NCBI GenBank assembly: GCA_029982205.1
Contig: JARRCM010000028.1
Coordinates: 1-43,096 of the forward strand
Direction: 5' to 3'
DNA from: Thermosediminibacterales bacterium
GTDB lineage: Bacteria; Bacillota; Thermosediminibacteria; Koleobacterales; JARRCM01
Length of the DNA stretch: 43,096 bases
A program made the position numbers and the translations under genes. Below, piece after piece: positions 17,011 through 25,650 of the stretch (its first letter is position 1; each line of letters begins with the position of its first letter). The notes below the pieces were generated by a model. That model had not been told where the DNA came from. It made no database searches and saw only the letters and a program-made list of their open reading frames with translations.

Positions 17011-17058
17011 ATAAAAAAACAAAAACCGCTGACCTGTGAAATAACACTCAACGGTTTA
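17011..17058 (-). terminator. Riboswitch-controlled terminator of the thiamine operon
   Basis: On the minus strand AAACCGTTGA pairs with TCAGCGGTTT (one G-T pair) and runs into TTTGTTTTTTT. It lies directly downstream of the TPP aptamer and would form when TPP is bound. Confidence 0.82.
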
Positions 17059-17068
17059 TAATAAAACT

Positions 17069-17147
17069 TACTCCCTACGCTGGCATTATCCAGATCAGGT
17101 CATTGGGTCGGAAAACATTTTCCCTCTCAGCCTACTTGGCTCCCCAG
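17069..17147 (-). ncRNA. TPP (THI-element) riboswitch
   Basis: Reading the minus strand, the class core is present in order: GGGGAGCC, GGCTGAGAGGG, then GACCCAATGACCTGATCTGG and ATAATGCCAGCGTAGGGA. These are the pyrimidine- and pyrophosphate-sensing helices of the TPP aptamer. An intrinsic terminator follows, so high TPP should stop transcription of the four transport genes. Confidence 0.97.
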
Positions 17148-17173
17148 TAATTCAAGTATTTAATTTTGTCTTT

Positions 17174-17202
17174 ATTGTAATCCCAAAAACTGTATTTGTC
17201 AA
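17174..17202 (-). promoter_or_regulatory. Sigma-A promoter of the thiamine operon
   Basis: On the minus strand TTGACA (complement of 17197-17202), 17 bp and TACAAT (complement of 17174-17179). The start of transcription should fall near 17167, about 20 bases before the riboswitch. Confidence 0.85.
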
Positions 17203-17244
17203 TAAAAAAACTTTCCTGCTTCACTGTAGATTGTTTGTTCCTTT

Positions 17245-18612
17245 TTAAGTAGAGTTTTCTAGTTTTGCCAGTAACCGTTTCATAGTTGATGACAGCCAAA
17301 AGACCATTAAAATTGCTGCTGCTAATTCTGAAATCGGAAAAGCAAACCATGATGCAGACAGACCATAATATTTCCCCAACAGATACATGACCGGAAGCAA
17401 AAAGATGAACTGTCTAAGGAAAGAGAGAGTTAAACTGGGCAGGCCTTTGCCAATGGCCTGAAAAGTGGTTGAACCAACAATTGCAGGGCCAATTATAGGG
17501 AAAGCAAGACTGATTCGTTTTAGAGCAATAATCCCGGTTTTTACCAATTCAGGGTTTTGGTTGAACAATCTTATTAATTCCTCCGGAAAAAGTTGAAAAA
17601 TAATTAACCCTGTTGTTGTAAAGAGAAAACCTATTAACATACCGTATTTCATTGTCTTTTTGATTCTTAATGGATTTTTATGACCGTAGTTGTAGCCGAT
17701 TATTGGAATATATCCCTGATTTAAGCCGAAAACAGGCATAAAGAAAAAAGACTGCAGCCTGAAATAAATTCCCACAACGGCAACTGCCACTACATTATAG
17801 TTGACCACAATTTTATTAACCCCCGCAACCATTACACTTGCCAGTATCTGCATCGACATTGCTGGAAAACCCACTTGATATATTTCTTTAATAATCTGAT
17901 AGTCAAATTTAAAATCCTTCATGTTTAATTTAAGCTCATTTTTATCACTAAAAAGAATATAAGCTATAAAGATACCGCTTAATAACCTGGCGAAAACCGT
18001 TGCATAAGCAGCTCCTTCAACTCCTAACCGGGGGAAAAAACCAATTCCGAAAATGAGAAACGGGTCTAAAACGATGTTTATAATGGCACCTATCAACATT
18101 GCCAGCATCGGAACAAAAGTGTTCCCTTCTCCTCTGAGAATGTTATTAGCAATAACAGGAAAGAACATAGCTATAGAACCAATAAGAATAATTCTGATGT
18201 ATCTTTTGCCCAAATCTATTAAAAGTAAATTGTCTGTGAACATTTTAATCAAAGCGTGGGAGAAGAAAACCCCAACTATACCAACAGCAATTCCATATAT
18301 AACAGCGAGAAAAACGGCATTTTCAGCAGCATTATTTGCTTTAAGGCGTCTTTTTTCTCCTAATAACCGGGAAATTAAAGAACTTGTTCCTGTTCCCGTA
18401 CCAACTCCGACTGCTATTAACACCATCTGAATAGGAAAAGCCAGTGAAAGGGCAGATAAAGCCTCCTTGCTTAAATGGCCAATATATATACTGTCTACTA
18501 CATTGTATAAAGCCTGTATAAACATTCCAAATATCGATGGAATTGAGAGTTTAAGTAATAAAGGAACGATGGGTTCTGTGCCCAATCTATCTGATTTGCT
18601 TGTTAGGTCCAT
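17245..18612 (-). CDS. MATE family multidrug/cation antiporter
   Basis: A 455-residue membrane protein with 12 predicted segments in two homologous halves. Typical phrases are LGTEPIVPLLLKLSIPSIFGM at the N-terminus (shown in part), YNVVDSIYIGHLSKEALSALS, and GTGTGTSSLISRLLGEKRR. MATE proteins export cationic compounds in exchange for protons or sodium; the substrate here is unknown. The ATG follows AGGAGG on the minus strand. It is 12 bp after the patatin-like gene, so it is probably cotranscribed. It ends about 40 bp before the thiamine promoter, which reads the same way. Confidence 0.93.
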   Translation of the reverse strand: MDLTSKSDRLGTEPIVPLLLKLSIPSIFGMFIQALYNVVDSIYIGHLSKEALSALSLAFPIQMVLIAVGVGTGTGTSSLISRLLGEKRRLKANNAAENAVFLAVIYGIAVGIVGVFFSHALIKMFTDNLLLIDLGKRYIRIILIGSIAMFFPVIANNILRGEGNTFVPMLAMLIGAIINIVLDPFLIFGIGFFPRLGVEGAAYATVFARLLSGIFIAYILFSDKNELKLNMKDFKFDYQIIKEIYQVGFPAMSMQILASVMVAGVNKIVVNYNVVAVAVVGIYFRLQSFFFMPVFGLNQGYIPIIGYNYGHKNPLRIKKTMKYGMLIGFLFTTTGLIIFQLFPEELIRLFNQNPELVKTGIIALKRISLAFPIIGPAIVGSTTFQAIGKGLPSLTLSFLRQFIFLLPVMYLLGKYYGLSASWFAFPISELAAAILMVFWLSSTMKRLLAKLENST

Positions 18613-18624
18613 TGATTCTGCCTC

Positions 18625-19854
18625 CTAATTTTTACCACCGGATTTTGGTTTCATTCCTGCAATTAAAATATCCAGTATTTCACCAACAAGATACGGTTTT
18701 ACTGCCTTTAAAACCAAATCCTTGTTTTTTAAGATCTTTGGCAATCTGTCTGAAAAGCCTGCCCCAGTAGGCTGATAATTTCCCATCACTTCATCAAAAA
18801 ACTTATCGAATTCATATATTCTGTATCTGTCAATATTACTTTGTGATGCGGCTTTTTCCAAAACAGCAATAACTAATTCTTCATAAGTAGCCGTGTTTTC
18901 TAAATCTAAAATTTCTGTTAGTTTCGGTATAATCTTTTCAAGTAGAAGTCTTCTGTAAGGTATCGATTCAGGTAAACCAAGTTTGTTTGCTATATCCATT
19001 ACATTTTTTTCGTCAATTTTAAGCAGTAAATTCAAAAAATAATCCTCTTTATAATTTGAAATGATACAGTATTTTTTGCCTTTGTATCTTTTTAGAACTC
19101 GTAGAGTGTCAAAATACCCCATGTTTAAGTTTTCTTGAGCCCTTTCTGTAGTAAAATCCAAAGTACCTCCTAAATTATCTGAAGGATTTATGTATGTGAT
19201 ATTGAGCCCTTTTTTGTTAACTTTTCTGTTTCTTCCCATACCGTAAAGACGGATAGCTATTATGTCTTTATAACCTCTTGAAACAAGGAGGTTGATTGGT
19301 AAATTATCAAAAAAGCCGCCGTCTAAAAACAGTTTTCCATCTACTTTTTCTAATTTAAAGACAGGAAGACTGGCACTTGCTATAAGATAATCGTTTAATT
19401 TTCCTTCAGGTATATCTTCCAAAAACAGTTCCAAGGGTTTGAGTTCTGAAATGGATACTGTTACGATTCCAAAATCAATACCGGAGTTTCTAACTTTGTC
19501 TTCAAAAATATGCCTGCTAATTAATTTTCTCAATGGTGATATATCTAATCCTTTATTTTTTAATATTTCTTTTAAATTCTTAATAAAAATTTGGATGTTA
19601 TCTGGAGTAACATCCAAATTTTTAATCTTCTCAAACAATTTATCATCAATTTTAATAATACTTGAAGGTGTAATATTACTCCATATTTCATAGGCCTTTT
19701 CAAAATCACCCTGTACAATCATAGCACCATTAAGTGCTCCTACCGAAGTTCCCGCAACACCGTTTATTTCTATACCTAATTCTTTTAAAGCTTTCCAGGC
19801 TCCCACTTGATAAGAACCCTTAGCTCCACCACCTTCTAACACAAGTCCCAACAA
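18625..19854 (-). CDS. Patatin-like phospholipase
   Basis: A 409-residue predicted lipid acyl hydrolase. The oxyanion loop is EGGGAKGSYQVG, the nucleophile lies in GTSVGALNG (GxSxG), and the dyad aspartate is in DGGFFDNLP. All patatin catalytic elements are therefore present within the first 220 residues. The remaining C-terminal stretch of about 180 residues is helical and unrecognised. No signal peptide is seen, so it acts in the cytosol or at the inner face of the membrane. TTG 19854 gives MLGLVLEGG with AGAAGG upstream; the glycine-rich loop near residue 7 supports this start. It lies in a minus-strand run with the MATE gene and the broken TPP-enzyme gene. Confidence 0.87.
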   Translation of the reverse strand: MLGLVLEGGGAKGSYQVGAWKALKELGIEINGVAGTSVGALNGAMIVQGDFEKAYEIWSNITPSSIIKIDDKLFEKIKNLDVTPDNIQIFIKNLKEILKNKGLDISPLRKLISRHIFEDKVRNSGIDFGIVTVSISELKPLELFLEDIPEGKLNDYLIASASLPVFKLEKVDGKLFLDGGFFDNLPINLLVSRGYKDIIAIRLYGMGRNRKVNKKGLNITYINPSDNLGGTLDFTTERAQENLNMGYFDTLRVLKRYKGKKYCIISNYKEDYFLNLLLKIDEKNVMDIANKLGLPESIPYRRLLLEKIIPKLTEILDLENTATYEELVIAVLEKAASQSNIDRYRIYEFDKFFDEVMGNYQPTGAGFSDRLPKILKNKDLVLKAVKPYLVGEILDILIAGMKPKSGGKN

Positions 19855-19897
19855 TGATATACCTTCTTTCTAGATTATAAATTTACACTCATATCCT

Positions 19898-21446
19898 TTA
19901 ATATGAATCCAAAAACTCTGATGGTATTTCTATCAAACGAACACCTTTTTTATTTATTAAATCTCCGTATATATCTTTAAAATCACTTATCTGTTCTACC
20001 CTTACCCCATGTACACCGTATGCATCAGCTAATTTAATAAAATCAGGGTTGCATAAATCTGTTCCTGATGAACGGCCAAAGGTTCTGATTTGATTTACCC
20101 TAACAGAACCGTATCTACCATCATTAAAAAGCAGTATAAGCAAATCAATGCCTAATTTAACGGCCGTTGAGAGTTCCTGGGAATTAAAAAGAAAACTTCC
20201 GTCTCCGCTCAAACAGATAAAATAGAAAGGTTCTCGGCTTATATACCGGTAAATACCTTGCAGCCCACATTCCTGCCAGGGTTAGGTCTGAGACTAAAAC
20301 ATCCCCGTTTTTTAGACTCTTTTCCAATACCTTAAATATTGTGTTTAATTCAGGCTGTTCTTGTTCCAGCTTTTGTTGAATCTGATTTTTTAGGGTTTTT
20401 ACCTTGTGAGTAACAGTTTCATCCTTCCTGGACCATTCACCTAATTCCGTTAAAATTAAGTGAGTTGCTTCTAATGCGTTTCCTACAATACCAACTTCAA
20501 CCGGAAAATTTTTTCCTATGCTTTCAGGATCAATATCTATATGTATTATTTTACCATTCAAAGGCAGTTTGTTGTGCAGCCAGGTTCTTGCAGAGAGGCC
20601 TGTTCCTATACATAGAATGAGATCAGCGTTTTTTATAATATCACTTGATCCAACTACAGGACACCATGAATTGCCAACAGCCAAAAAATGATCAGCAGGT
20701 ATAACCCCTTTTCCCTTTGTTGTAGTTATTACTGGTGCTGATATTTTTTCTGCCAGTCTAGTTATAACATCCCCTGCTTCGGAATGTATTGCTCCTAACC
20801 CTGCATATATAAGGGGCCTTTTAGCATTTTTTAATAAATCAACAACTTTTTCTATATCTGCATATTTATGAGCAGTTGTTTCTGTTTGATCTAATTTGGC
20901 CGGTTTATCTTCTTCATTTTCTTCAAACATTATTTCTTCTTTTAAGAAATCAATCGGTATTTCTACATAAACCGGTCTGGGCCTTCCATCTATAGTTTGC
21001 TTATATGCCTTTTGAATAATTGTTGGAATTTCTTTTGCTGAGGTTACTCTATAAGTTTTTTTGACAACAGACTTGAATGTTGCCATCTGATCTTTCATTT
21101 CATGAAGGTATCCCCTTTTATGGCTTATTTCAGTTGAAGCAACTTCAACTGTAATCAGCAGAACAGGTGAAGAATCCGAATATGCTTCGCCCAAAGGGGT
21201 TATGGCATTTAGCGCTCCTGGCCCTGGAACTGTTATAACTACACCTGGTTTTCCTGATGCCCTTGCGTATCCGTCAGCCATATAACCTGCTCCCTGTTCA
21301 TGCCTTGCAACCACTGAGATTATCGAATCAACATCTTCCAGAGCGTCATAGATATCCATATTCTGTATTCCAGGTATTCCGAATACAACATCTACGCTTT
21401 CCTTCACCAATGCATCCACAAGGAGCTGCGCTCCGGTTTTTTTCAT
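19898..21446 (-). pseudogene. Acetolactate-synthase-like ThDP enzyme, broken by internal deletion and frameshift
   Basis: Two frames together spell one thiamine-diphosphate enzyme. The first part (21446 to about 20225) has the N-terminal Pyr domain (GIPGIQNMDIYDAL; catalytic glutamate in ARHEQGAGYMADGYARASG) and the middle domain. Its frame ends FLFYLFERRRKFSF. The second part (from about 20225 to 19898, another frame) resumes ICLSGDGSFLFNSQEL, the GDG...ND ThDP motif. In intact family members about 25-30 residues rich in GxGxxGxxLPAAIGAKLA lie between these points; here only about two remain. So about 75-90 bp appear lost, shifting the frame. The enzyme is probably inactive unless this is a sequencing error. 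The ATG follows GGAGG, and TGGTATAAT (complement of 21487-21495) is its promoter. Confidence 0.82.
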
Positions 21447-21486
21447 AAATTTCCACCTCCATTAAAGAAGTCAAAGCTTATAAACT

Positions 21487-21495
21487 ATTATACCA
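21487..21495 (-). promoter_or_regulatory. Extended -10 promoter of the ALS-like gene cluster
   Basis: The minus strand reads TGGTATAAT, a perfect -10 with TGn, about 40 bp before the start at 21446. It probably drives the pseudogene, the patatin-like gene and the MATE gene. Confidence 0.6.
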
Positions 21496-21524
21496 CAAAT
21501 CAAAGGTCAACCATTTAAAATTTT

Positions 21525-22577
21525 TTAATTGCTCAATTCTCCTGAAACCCCTGCATCTTCGAAAGTAGCCATCTCTGAAATGATTTTAGTTGAAGCTTCT
21601 ACAATATAGAAGGCTAAAGCGGCTCCTGTGCCCTCTCCTAAACGCATATTCATATGGAGCATAGGTTTTAAACCGATCAGCTCCAGCATTACTCTGTGTC
21701 CGGGTTCCTGAGATATATGTGATGCTATCATGTAGTTTACTGCTTTAGGTTCTATTTTTGCTGCTATAAGGGCTGCGGCAGATGAAATAAAACCATCAAT
21801 AACTATTGGTATTCTGTTAGCTGCAGCTCCTAATATACATCCTGCCAGACCGGCTATTTCTAATCCGCCTACCTTTGCAAGTACATTAATCGGATCGTTT
21901 TCATCAGGGCGGTTCCTTTCGAGTGCTTTTTCAATGGCCTTTATCTTTTTATTCAGTCTCTCAGCATTTATTCCAGTTCCACGGCCTACAATTTTTTCGA
22001 GGGGGAGTTTAGAATAGACCGCGAGGATAGCACTGCTGGGAGTAGTGTTACCGATTCCCATTTCTCCGGTTCCTAATAAATCTACCCCTTTTTTTGTTTG
22101 TTCTTCCACAGTCCAAATTCCTGTTTCAAGCGCCTGCTCTGCTTCTTTCCTGCTCATTGCAGGTCCTTTAGTAATATTATCGGTTCCGTATTTTACCTTC
22201 TTCACTATAAGACCTGGGGCGTTTACATCTGATGCCACTCCAATATCCACACAAACGACATCAGCTCCAGCCTGGCGACTCAGAACATTTATAGCAGCCC
22301 CTCCTTTTAAAAAATTTAAAACCATCTGAGGGGTTACTTCCTGGGGAAAAGCACTGACTCCTTCGGCTACTACGCCGTGGTCTGCAGCCATTACTATAAC
22401 TGCTTTTTTTCTGATTTTCGGCATAGGGTTTCCTGTTATTCCGGCCAGTTTTACTGCTAGGTCTTCCAGCACACCCAAACTTCCTTTGGGTTTAGTCAGG
22501 ATGTCAAGACGTTGTCGAGCTTTTTGCATGGCCTCCTGATTTAATTTGTTAATGTTTTTGATGGTTTTTTGTAACAT
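21525..22577 (-). CDS. cobT: Nicotinate-nucleotide:dimethylbenzimidazole phosphoribosyltransferase CobT
   Basis: A 350-residue enzyme that makes alpha-ribazole phosphate (or another lower-ligand nucleotide) from nicotinate mononucleotide and a base, feeding the lower axial ligand of cobalamin. Family motifs are AADHGVVAEGVSAFPQEVT, LLGTGEMGIGNTTPSSAI, and near the end RLGEGTGAALA with the catalytic glutamate. The length is standard. ATG 22577 is chosen because AGGAGG lies just upstream; a further in-frame ATG at 22640 falls inside the terminator. A cobalamin riboswitch controls it. It stands alone, divergent from the other B12 genes. Confidence 0.96.
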   Translation of the reverse strand: MLQKTIKNINKLNQEAMQKARQRLDILTKPKGSLGVLEDLAVKLAGITGNPMPKIRKKAVIVMAADHGVVAEGVSAFPQEVTPQMVLNFLKGGAAINVLSRQAGADVVCVDIGVASDVNAPGLIVKKVKYGTDNITKGPAMSRKEAEQALETGIWTVEEQTKKGVDLLGTGEMGIGNTTPSSAILAVYSKLPLEKIVGRGTGINAERLNKKIKAIEKALERNRPDENDPINVLAKVGGLEIAGLAGCILGAAANRIPIVIDGFISSAAALIAAKIEPKAVNYMIASHISQEPGHRVMLELIGLKPMLHMNMRLGEGTGAALAFYIVEASTKIISEMATFEDAGVSGELSN

Positions 22578-22614
22578 TATTTTTCCTCCTTCTTTTTTTG
22601 TTTGATCTTGTTTA

Positions 22615-22652
22615 ACAAAAAAAGCCCTAACCGATTTCACGGTTTAGGACTT
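22615..22652 (-). terminator. Riboswitch-controlled terminator before cobT
   Basis: On the minus strand AGTCCTAAACCG pairs with CGGTTAGGGCT (one bulge, one G-T) and runs into TTTTTTT. It sits between the B12 aptamer and the cobT start. Confidence 0.8.
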
Positions 22653-22680
22653 TGCCATCATCCTTACCTTTGAACTATTG

Positions 22681-22836
22681 AAAAGGCAGGTCTCCTGGCT
22701 CACGGATCATGACAACAACCTCTCCTTCCCGGTATGAAACCAGTGGATTCCGAGGAGTGTTCCCCGTATACAGTGGCGGGACCGCTCAGGATTTTCACCT
22801 GATTCCCTATTCTCCTCAATTGAGGCACCTTTCCAA
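22681..22836 (-). ncRNA. Cobalamin riboswitch upstream of cobT
   Basis: The minus strand has the conserved AGGTGCC start, the GGGAATCAGGTGAAAATCC core, GCGGTCCCGCCACTG and the closing GAGCCAGGAGACCTGCC. This is the adenosylcobalamin-type B12-box aptamer. An intrinsic terminator follows, so B12 should switch cobT off. Confidence 0.97.
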
Positions 22837-22864
22837 TATATAAAATATATTTTTTTCTGTTTTT

Positions 22865-22893
22865 ATTTTATAAAAAAACTGCTTTAAGTTCAA
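22865..22893 (-). promoter_or_regulatory. Likely sigma-A promoter for the cobT riboswitch transcript
   Basis: On the minus strand TTGAAC (complement of 22888-22893), 17 bp and TAAAAT (complement of 22865-22870). It would start RNA near 22858, about 20 bases before the aptamer. Confidence 0.6.
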
Positions 22894-23215
22894 GTTTAAG
22901 TCAGAAGGATATTAATATTGAGATTCTATGCCATAAGCATATGAGTATTTCTTTTTGCTGCTTTCGTTCATCCCTCAATAATTGTTCCATCTATAGAGAT
23001 GGTAATAACATTCCATGATATCATCTTTCCACTTCCAATCAGGGCTTTTTTTACCGCATGTACCAATTTCAGTCTTTCTCTTTATTTTTATTGTTATTAC
23101 AGGTTCATTATATTATAATGAAATGTTAGGAGAATTAATAAGCACTAAAAGTAATATAGCTTGGTACAAACAGGTGGTGATTGCTAAAAAACCCCAATAT
23201 ATACTAATTATTTAA
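22894..23215. other. Intergenic stretch between the two B12 promoters; no supported gene
   Basis: About 320 bp without a convincing gene. A 66-codon plus-strand frame at 23015-23215 has no ribosome binding site and no recognisable motif. On the minus strand one frame stays open over about 110 bp (KTEIGTCGKKSPDWKWKDD), but it lacks a start and hits a stop, so it might be a relic of a lost gene. I cannot name a family. Confidence 0.4.
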
Positions 23216-23244
23216 TTGTAATTCATTATAGAAAGAGATATAAT
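23216..23244 (+). promoter_or_regulatory. Sigma-A promoter of the cobalamin uptake and assembly operon
   Basis: TTGTAA (23216-23221), 17 bp, TATAAT (23239-23244). Transcription would begin near 23251, about 17 bases before the riboswitch. Confidence 0.82.
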
Positions 23245-23267
23245 ATTTTTGAGAGAAGTTCATATTA

Positions 23268-23436
23268 ATGAATAGGTGTCCAGATGATGGAATAATAGGG
23301 AATCAGGTGAAAATCCTGAGCGGTCCCGCCACTGTAACCGAGGAGCGGCCGGCGAAACCACTGTTTCTTTTAAAATCGGGAGATGGGAAGGTGTCGGTTA
23401 TGCTATGAGACGGAAGCCAGGAAACCTGCCTATTCA
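23268..23436 (+). ncRNA. Cobalamin riboswitch upstream of btuF
   Basis: ATGAATAGG at the 5' edge pairs with CCTATTCAT at the 3' edge to close the aptamer. Inside are GGGAATCAGGTGAAAATCC, GCGGTCCCGCCACTG, and GAAGCCAGGAAACCTGCC, the standard B12-box elements. Compared with the cobT copy it carries a longer internal arm (about 23345-23400). The downstream terminator suggests repression of the whole nine-gene operon by B12. Confidence 0.97.
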
Positions 23437-23499
23437 TACTGTACCAGAAACCTTCGGTGGAAAGGGGGGTACATCATACAGATATATGATGAGTTATAT

Positions 23500-23528
23500 C
23501 CCGGCCTTGAAGGCTGGGTGTTTTATTT
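23500..23528 (+). terminator. Terminator of the btuF cobalamin riboswitch
   Basis: CCCGGCCT (23500-23507) pairs with AGGCTGGG (23511-23518) and is followed by TGTTTTATTT. It lies between the aptamer and the btuF ribosome binding site. Confidence 0.78.
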
Positions 23529-23566
23529 GAAGGTATTTATATTGTAGAAAAAAAGGAGGAATCTAC

Positions 23567-24532
23567 TTGATAAAAAATAAATCATTTAAATTGATAATTT
23601 TGTTGTGTATAATCTCTATAGTTGGTTTAATGTTCACCGGCTGCATAAGCAAAACTACGGATACAAGATCTGACGAAAAGACTGAAAAGAATATAACGGG
23701 TTTCCCTCTTATGATTAAGGATAGTTTAGGCAGAGAAGTCAAGATTGAAAAAGAACCTAAGCGTGTTGTATCGCTTGCTCCGGGTAATACAGAAATTCTT
23801 TTTGCTATCGAGGCAGGAGATAAAGTAGTCGGTGTTACAAAATACTGTGATTATCCCCCTGAAGCAAAAACAAAAGAAATTATCGGTGGTTTTTCCGATC
23901 CAAACATAGAAAAAATCGTTTCCATCAATCCGGACCTGGTTTTAGCTACTACCATGCATGAAAAAACTGTTAAAGAACTCGAAAAACTTAACATACCGGT
24001 AATTGTGCTTCATGCTCAAACCGCTGAAGGCGTTATTAAAATCATCAATCTAGCGGGGAAAGCAGTGGGCCATGAAAAAGAAGCCGCTGCTGTTACAGCA
24101 TCTATGAAAGAAAAAATCGGAAGTATTACAGAAAAAATCAAGGATATCCCGGAAAAGGACAGGCCGAGTGTGTATTACGAAGTATGGCGCGAACCGATTA
24201 TGACTGCGGGGCCGAAGACATTGATTCATGACCTTATTACACTGGCGGGCGGAATCAATATTGGTGCTGATGCTGAAACTGATTATCCCCAGTACAGCGT
24301 AGAAACTCTACTTAAGAAAAATCCCGATGTTATGATTGCACCTGACCTTCACGGTTCAAACACAGCAACACTGGGAAAGGTCAAACAGAGGCCGGGTTGG
24401 TCTAACATCTCAGCTGTGAAGAATAACAGGGTCTATCTCATAGAAGATGATTTGATTACCGTACCAGGCCCGCGGGTTGTAGACGGTTTGGAAGCAATAG
24501 CCAAAGCCCTTTATCCTGATAGATTTGACTGA
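23567..24532 (+). CDS. btuF: Cobalamin/corrinoid ABC transporter substrate-binding lipoprotein
   Basis: A 321-residue lipoprotein with lipobox LMFTGC (Cys26). The mature region has the helical-backbone binding-protein fold shared by BtuF and siderophore receptors: KRVVSLAPGNTEILFAIEAG near residue 65, then VVGVTKYCDYPPEAK. The B12 riboswitch directly upstream and the salvage genes downstream fix the likely ligand as cobalamin or cobinamide. The start is TTG 23567 after AAAGGAGG. The stop overlaps an alternative start of the permease, so translation may be coupled. Confidence 0.93.
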   Translation: MIKNKSFKLIILLCIISIVGLMFTGCISKTTDTRSDEKTEKNITGFPLMIKDSLGREVKIEKEPKRVVSLAPGNTEILFAIEAGDKVVGVTKYCDYPPEAKTKEIIGGFSDPNIEKIVSINPDLVLATTMHEKTVKELEKLNIPVIVLHAQTAEGVIKIINLAGKAVGHEKEAAAVTASMKEKIGSITEKIKDIPEKDRPSVYYEVWREPIMTAGPKTLIHDLITLAGGINIGADAETDYPQYSVETLLKKNPDVMIAPDLHGSNTATLGKVKQRPGWSNISAVKNNRVYLIEDDLITVPGPRVVDGLEAIAKALYPDRFD

Positions 24533-24557
24533 ATCCAGGAAAAAGAGAGGGATATTG

Positions 24558-25607
24558 ATGCCGTTTAATTTACGAAAAACATCATGGAGGACAACCGTTT
24601 TCATTTTGTTCTTGCTTTTGACGGGGTCCATGGTTTTGGCAACAGGGATAGGAGCAGTGCGGATTAACCCTGTAGAAATTCTAAAAATTTTCTTCTCCCG
24701 GATACCTCTTTTATCTTCCATAATAGTTCATGACTGGCCTCAGGCTGATGAAACCATTATATGGCTAATTCGATTACCCCGGGTTGTCCTGGCAGCTCTG
24801 GTTGGTGCTTCTCTGGCAGTAGCCGGAGCTGTCTTTCAGGGGTTGTTTCGCAACCCCATGGCAGATCCCTATATTATCGGAGTGTCTTCAGGAGCATCTC
24901 TCGGAGCTGCAGTAGCAATTGTGTTTTCGGTAGATATTAACATTTTAGGGCTTAGTGCTGTACCTCTCCTGGCTTTTATAGGAGCATTACTTACTCTGAT
25001 TGTTGTCTATCGCCTGTCAAAAGTTGGCGGGAATGTTGCCGTTTTGACACTGCTGCTGGCAGGTATTGCGGTGAGTTCATTACTTTCTGCTGCGGTTTCA
25101 CTCCTGATGTTTTTGGGTGGAGAAAAACTGCACCAGTTAATTTTTTGGCTTATGGGAGGCTTTTCCGGCAGACAATGGAATTATGTTAAAATGGGCATCC
25201 CTTACTTTTTCTTAGGGTCGGCAGCTGTATTTTTTTATGCGCGGGATCTTAACGCAATGCTCCTGGGGGAGGAACCGGCTCAGCATCTCGGTATAGATGT
25301 TGAAAACGTTAAAAAAATCTTGCTTGTAGGCGCCTCACTTCTTACTGCTGCGGCAGTATCCTGCGGCGGGGTCATAGGTTTTATAGGGTTGATTATACCA
25401 CATATAGTCCGTATAATGATAGGGCCGGACCATCGTATACTACTGCCTGCAGTTGCCTTCATAGGAGCCATTTCCCTTGTGGCTGCTGATGCAATTGCTC
25501 GAACCGTTTTAGCTCCTATGGAAATACCTGTTGGTATTATTACTACTCTCTGCGGTGGGCCATTCTTTATTTATCTATTGCGACAGCGGAAAAACAAGGC
25601 CTTATAG
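24558..25607 (+). CDS. btuC: Corrinoid ABC transporter permease (BtuC/FecCD family)
   Basis: A 349-residue membrane protein of the BtuC/FecCD family, usually ten segments. Diagnostic phrases are RLPRVVLAALVGASLAVAGA, NPMADPYIIGVSSGASLGAA, and CGGVIGFIGLIIPHIVRIMI, whose GLIIPHIVR part meets the ATPase. ATG 24558 is preferred, with AGAGAGGG upstream; a TTG at 24525 overlaps the btuF stop and has no site. It is paired with btuF and btuD in one riboswitch-controlled transcript. Confidence 0.93.
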   Translation: MPFNLRKTSWRTTVFILFLLLTGSMVLATGIGAVRINPVEILKIFFSRIPLLSSIIVHDWPQADETIIWLIRLPRVVLAALVGASLAVAGAVFQGLFRNPMADPYIIGVSSGASLGAAVAIVFSVDINILGLSAVPLLAFIGALLTLIVVYRLSKVGGNVAVLTLLLAGIAVSSLLSAAVSLLMFLGGEKLHQLIFWLMGGFSGRQWNYVKMGIPYFFLGSAAVFFYARDLNAMLLGEEPAQHLGIDVENVKKILLVGASLLTAAAVSCGGVIGFIGLIIPHIVRIMIGPDHRILLPAVAFIGAISLVAADAIARTVLAPMEIPVGIITTLCGGPFFIYLLRQRKNKAL

Positions 25608-25650
25608 CTGAAAGTTAGATTTGTATATAAGATTCAGGGGAGGTCATTCT

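Noticed and set aside
23015-23215. 66-codon plus-strand frame between the riboswitches
   Set aside because: No ribosome binding site, no recognisable motif and low-complexity hydrophobic content; it also ends right at the B12 operon promoter.
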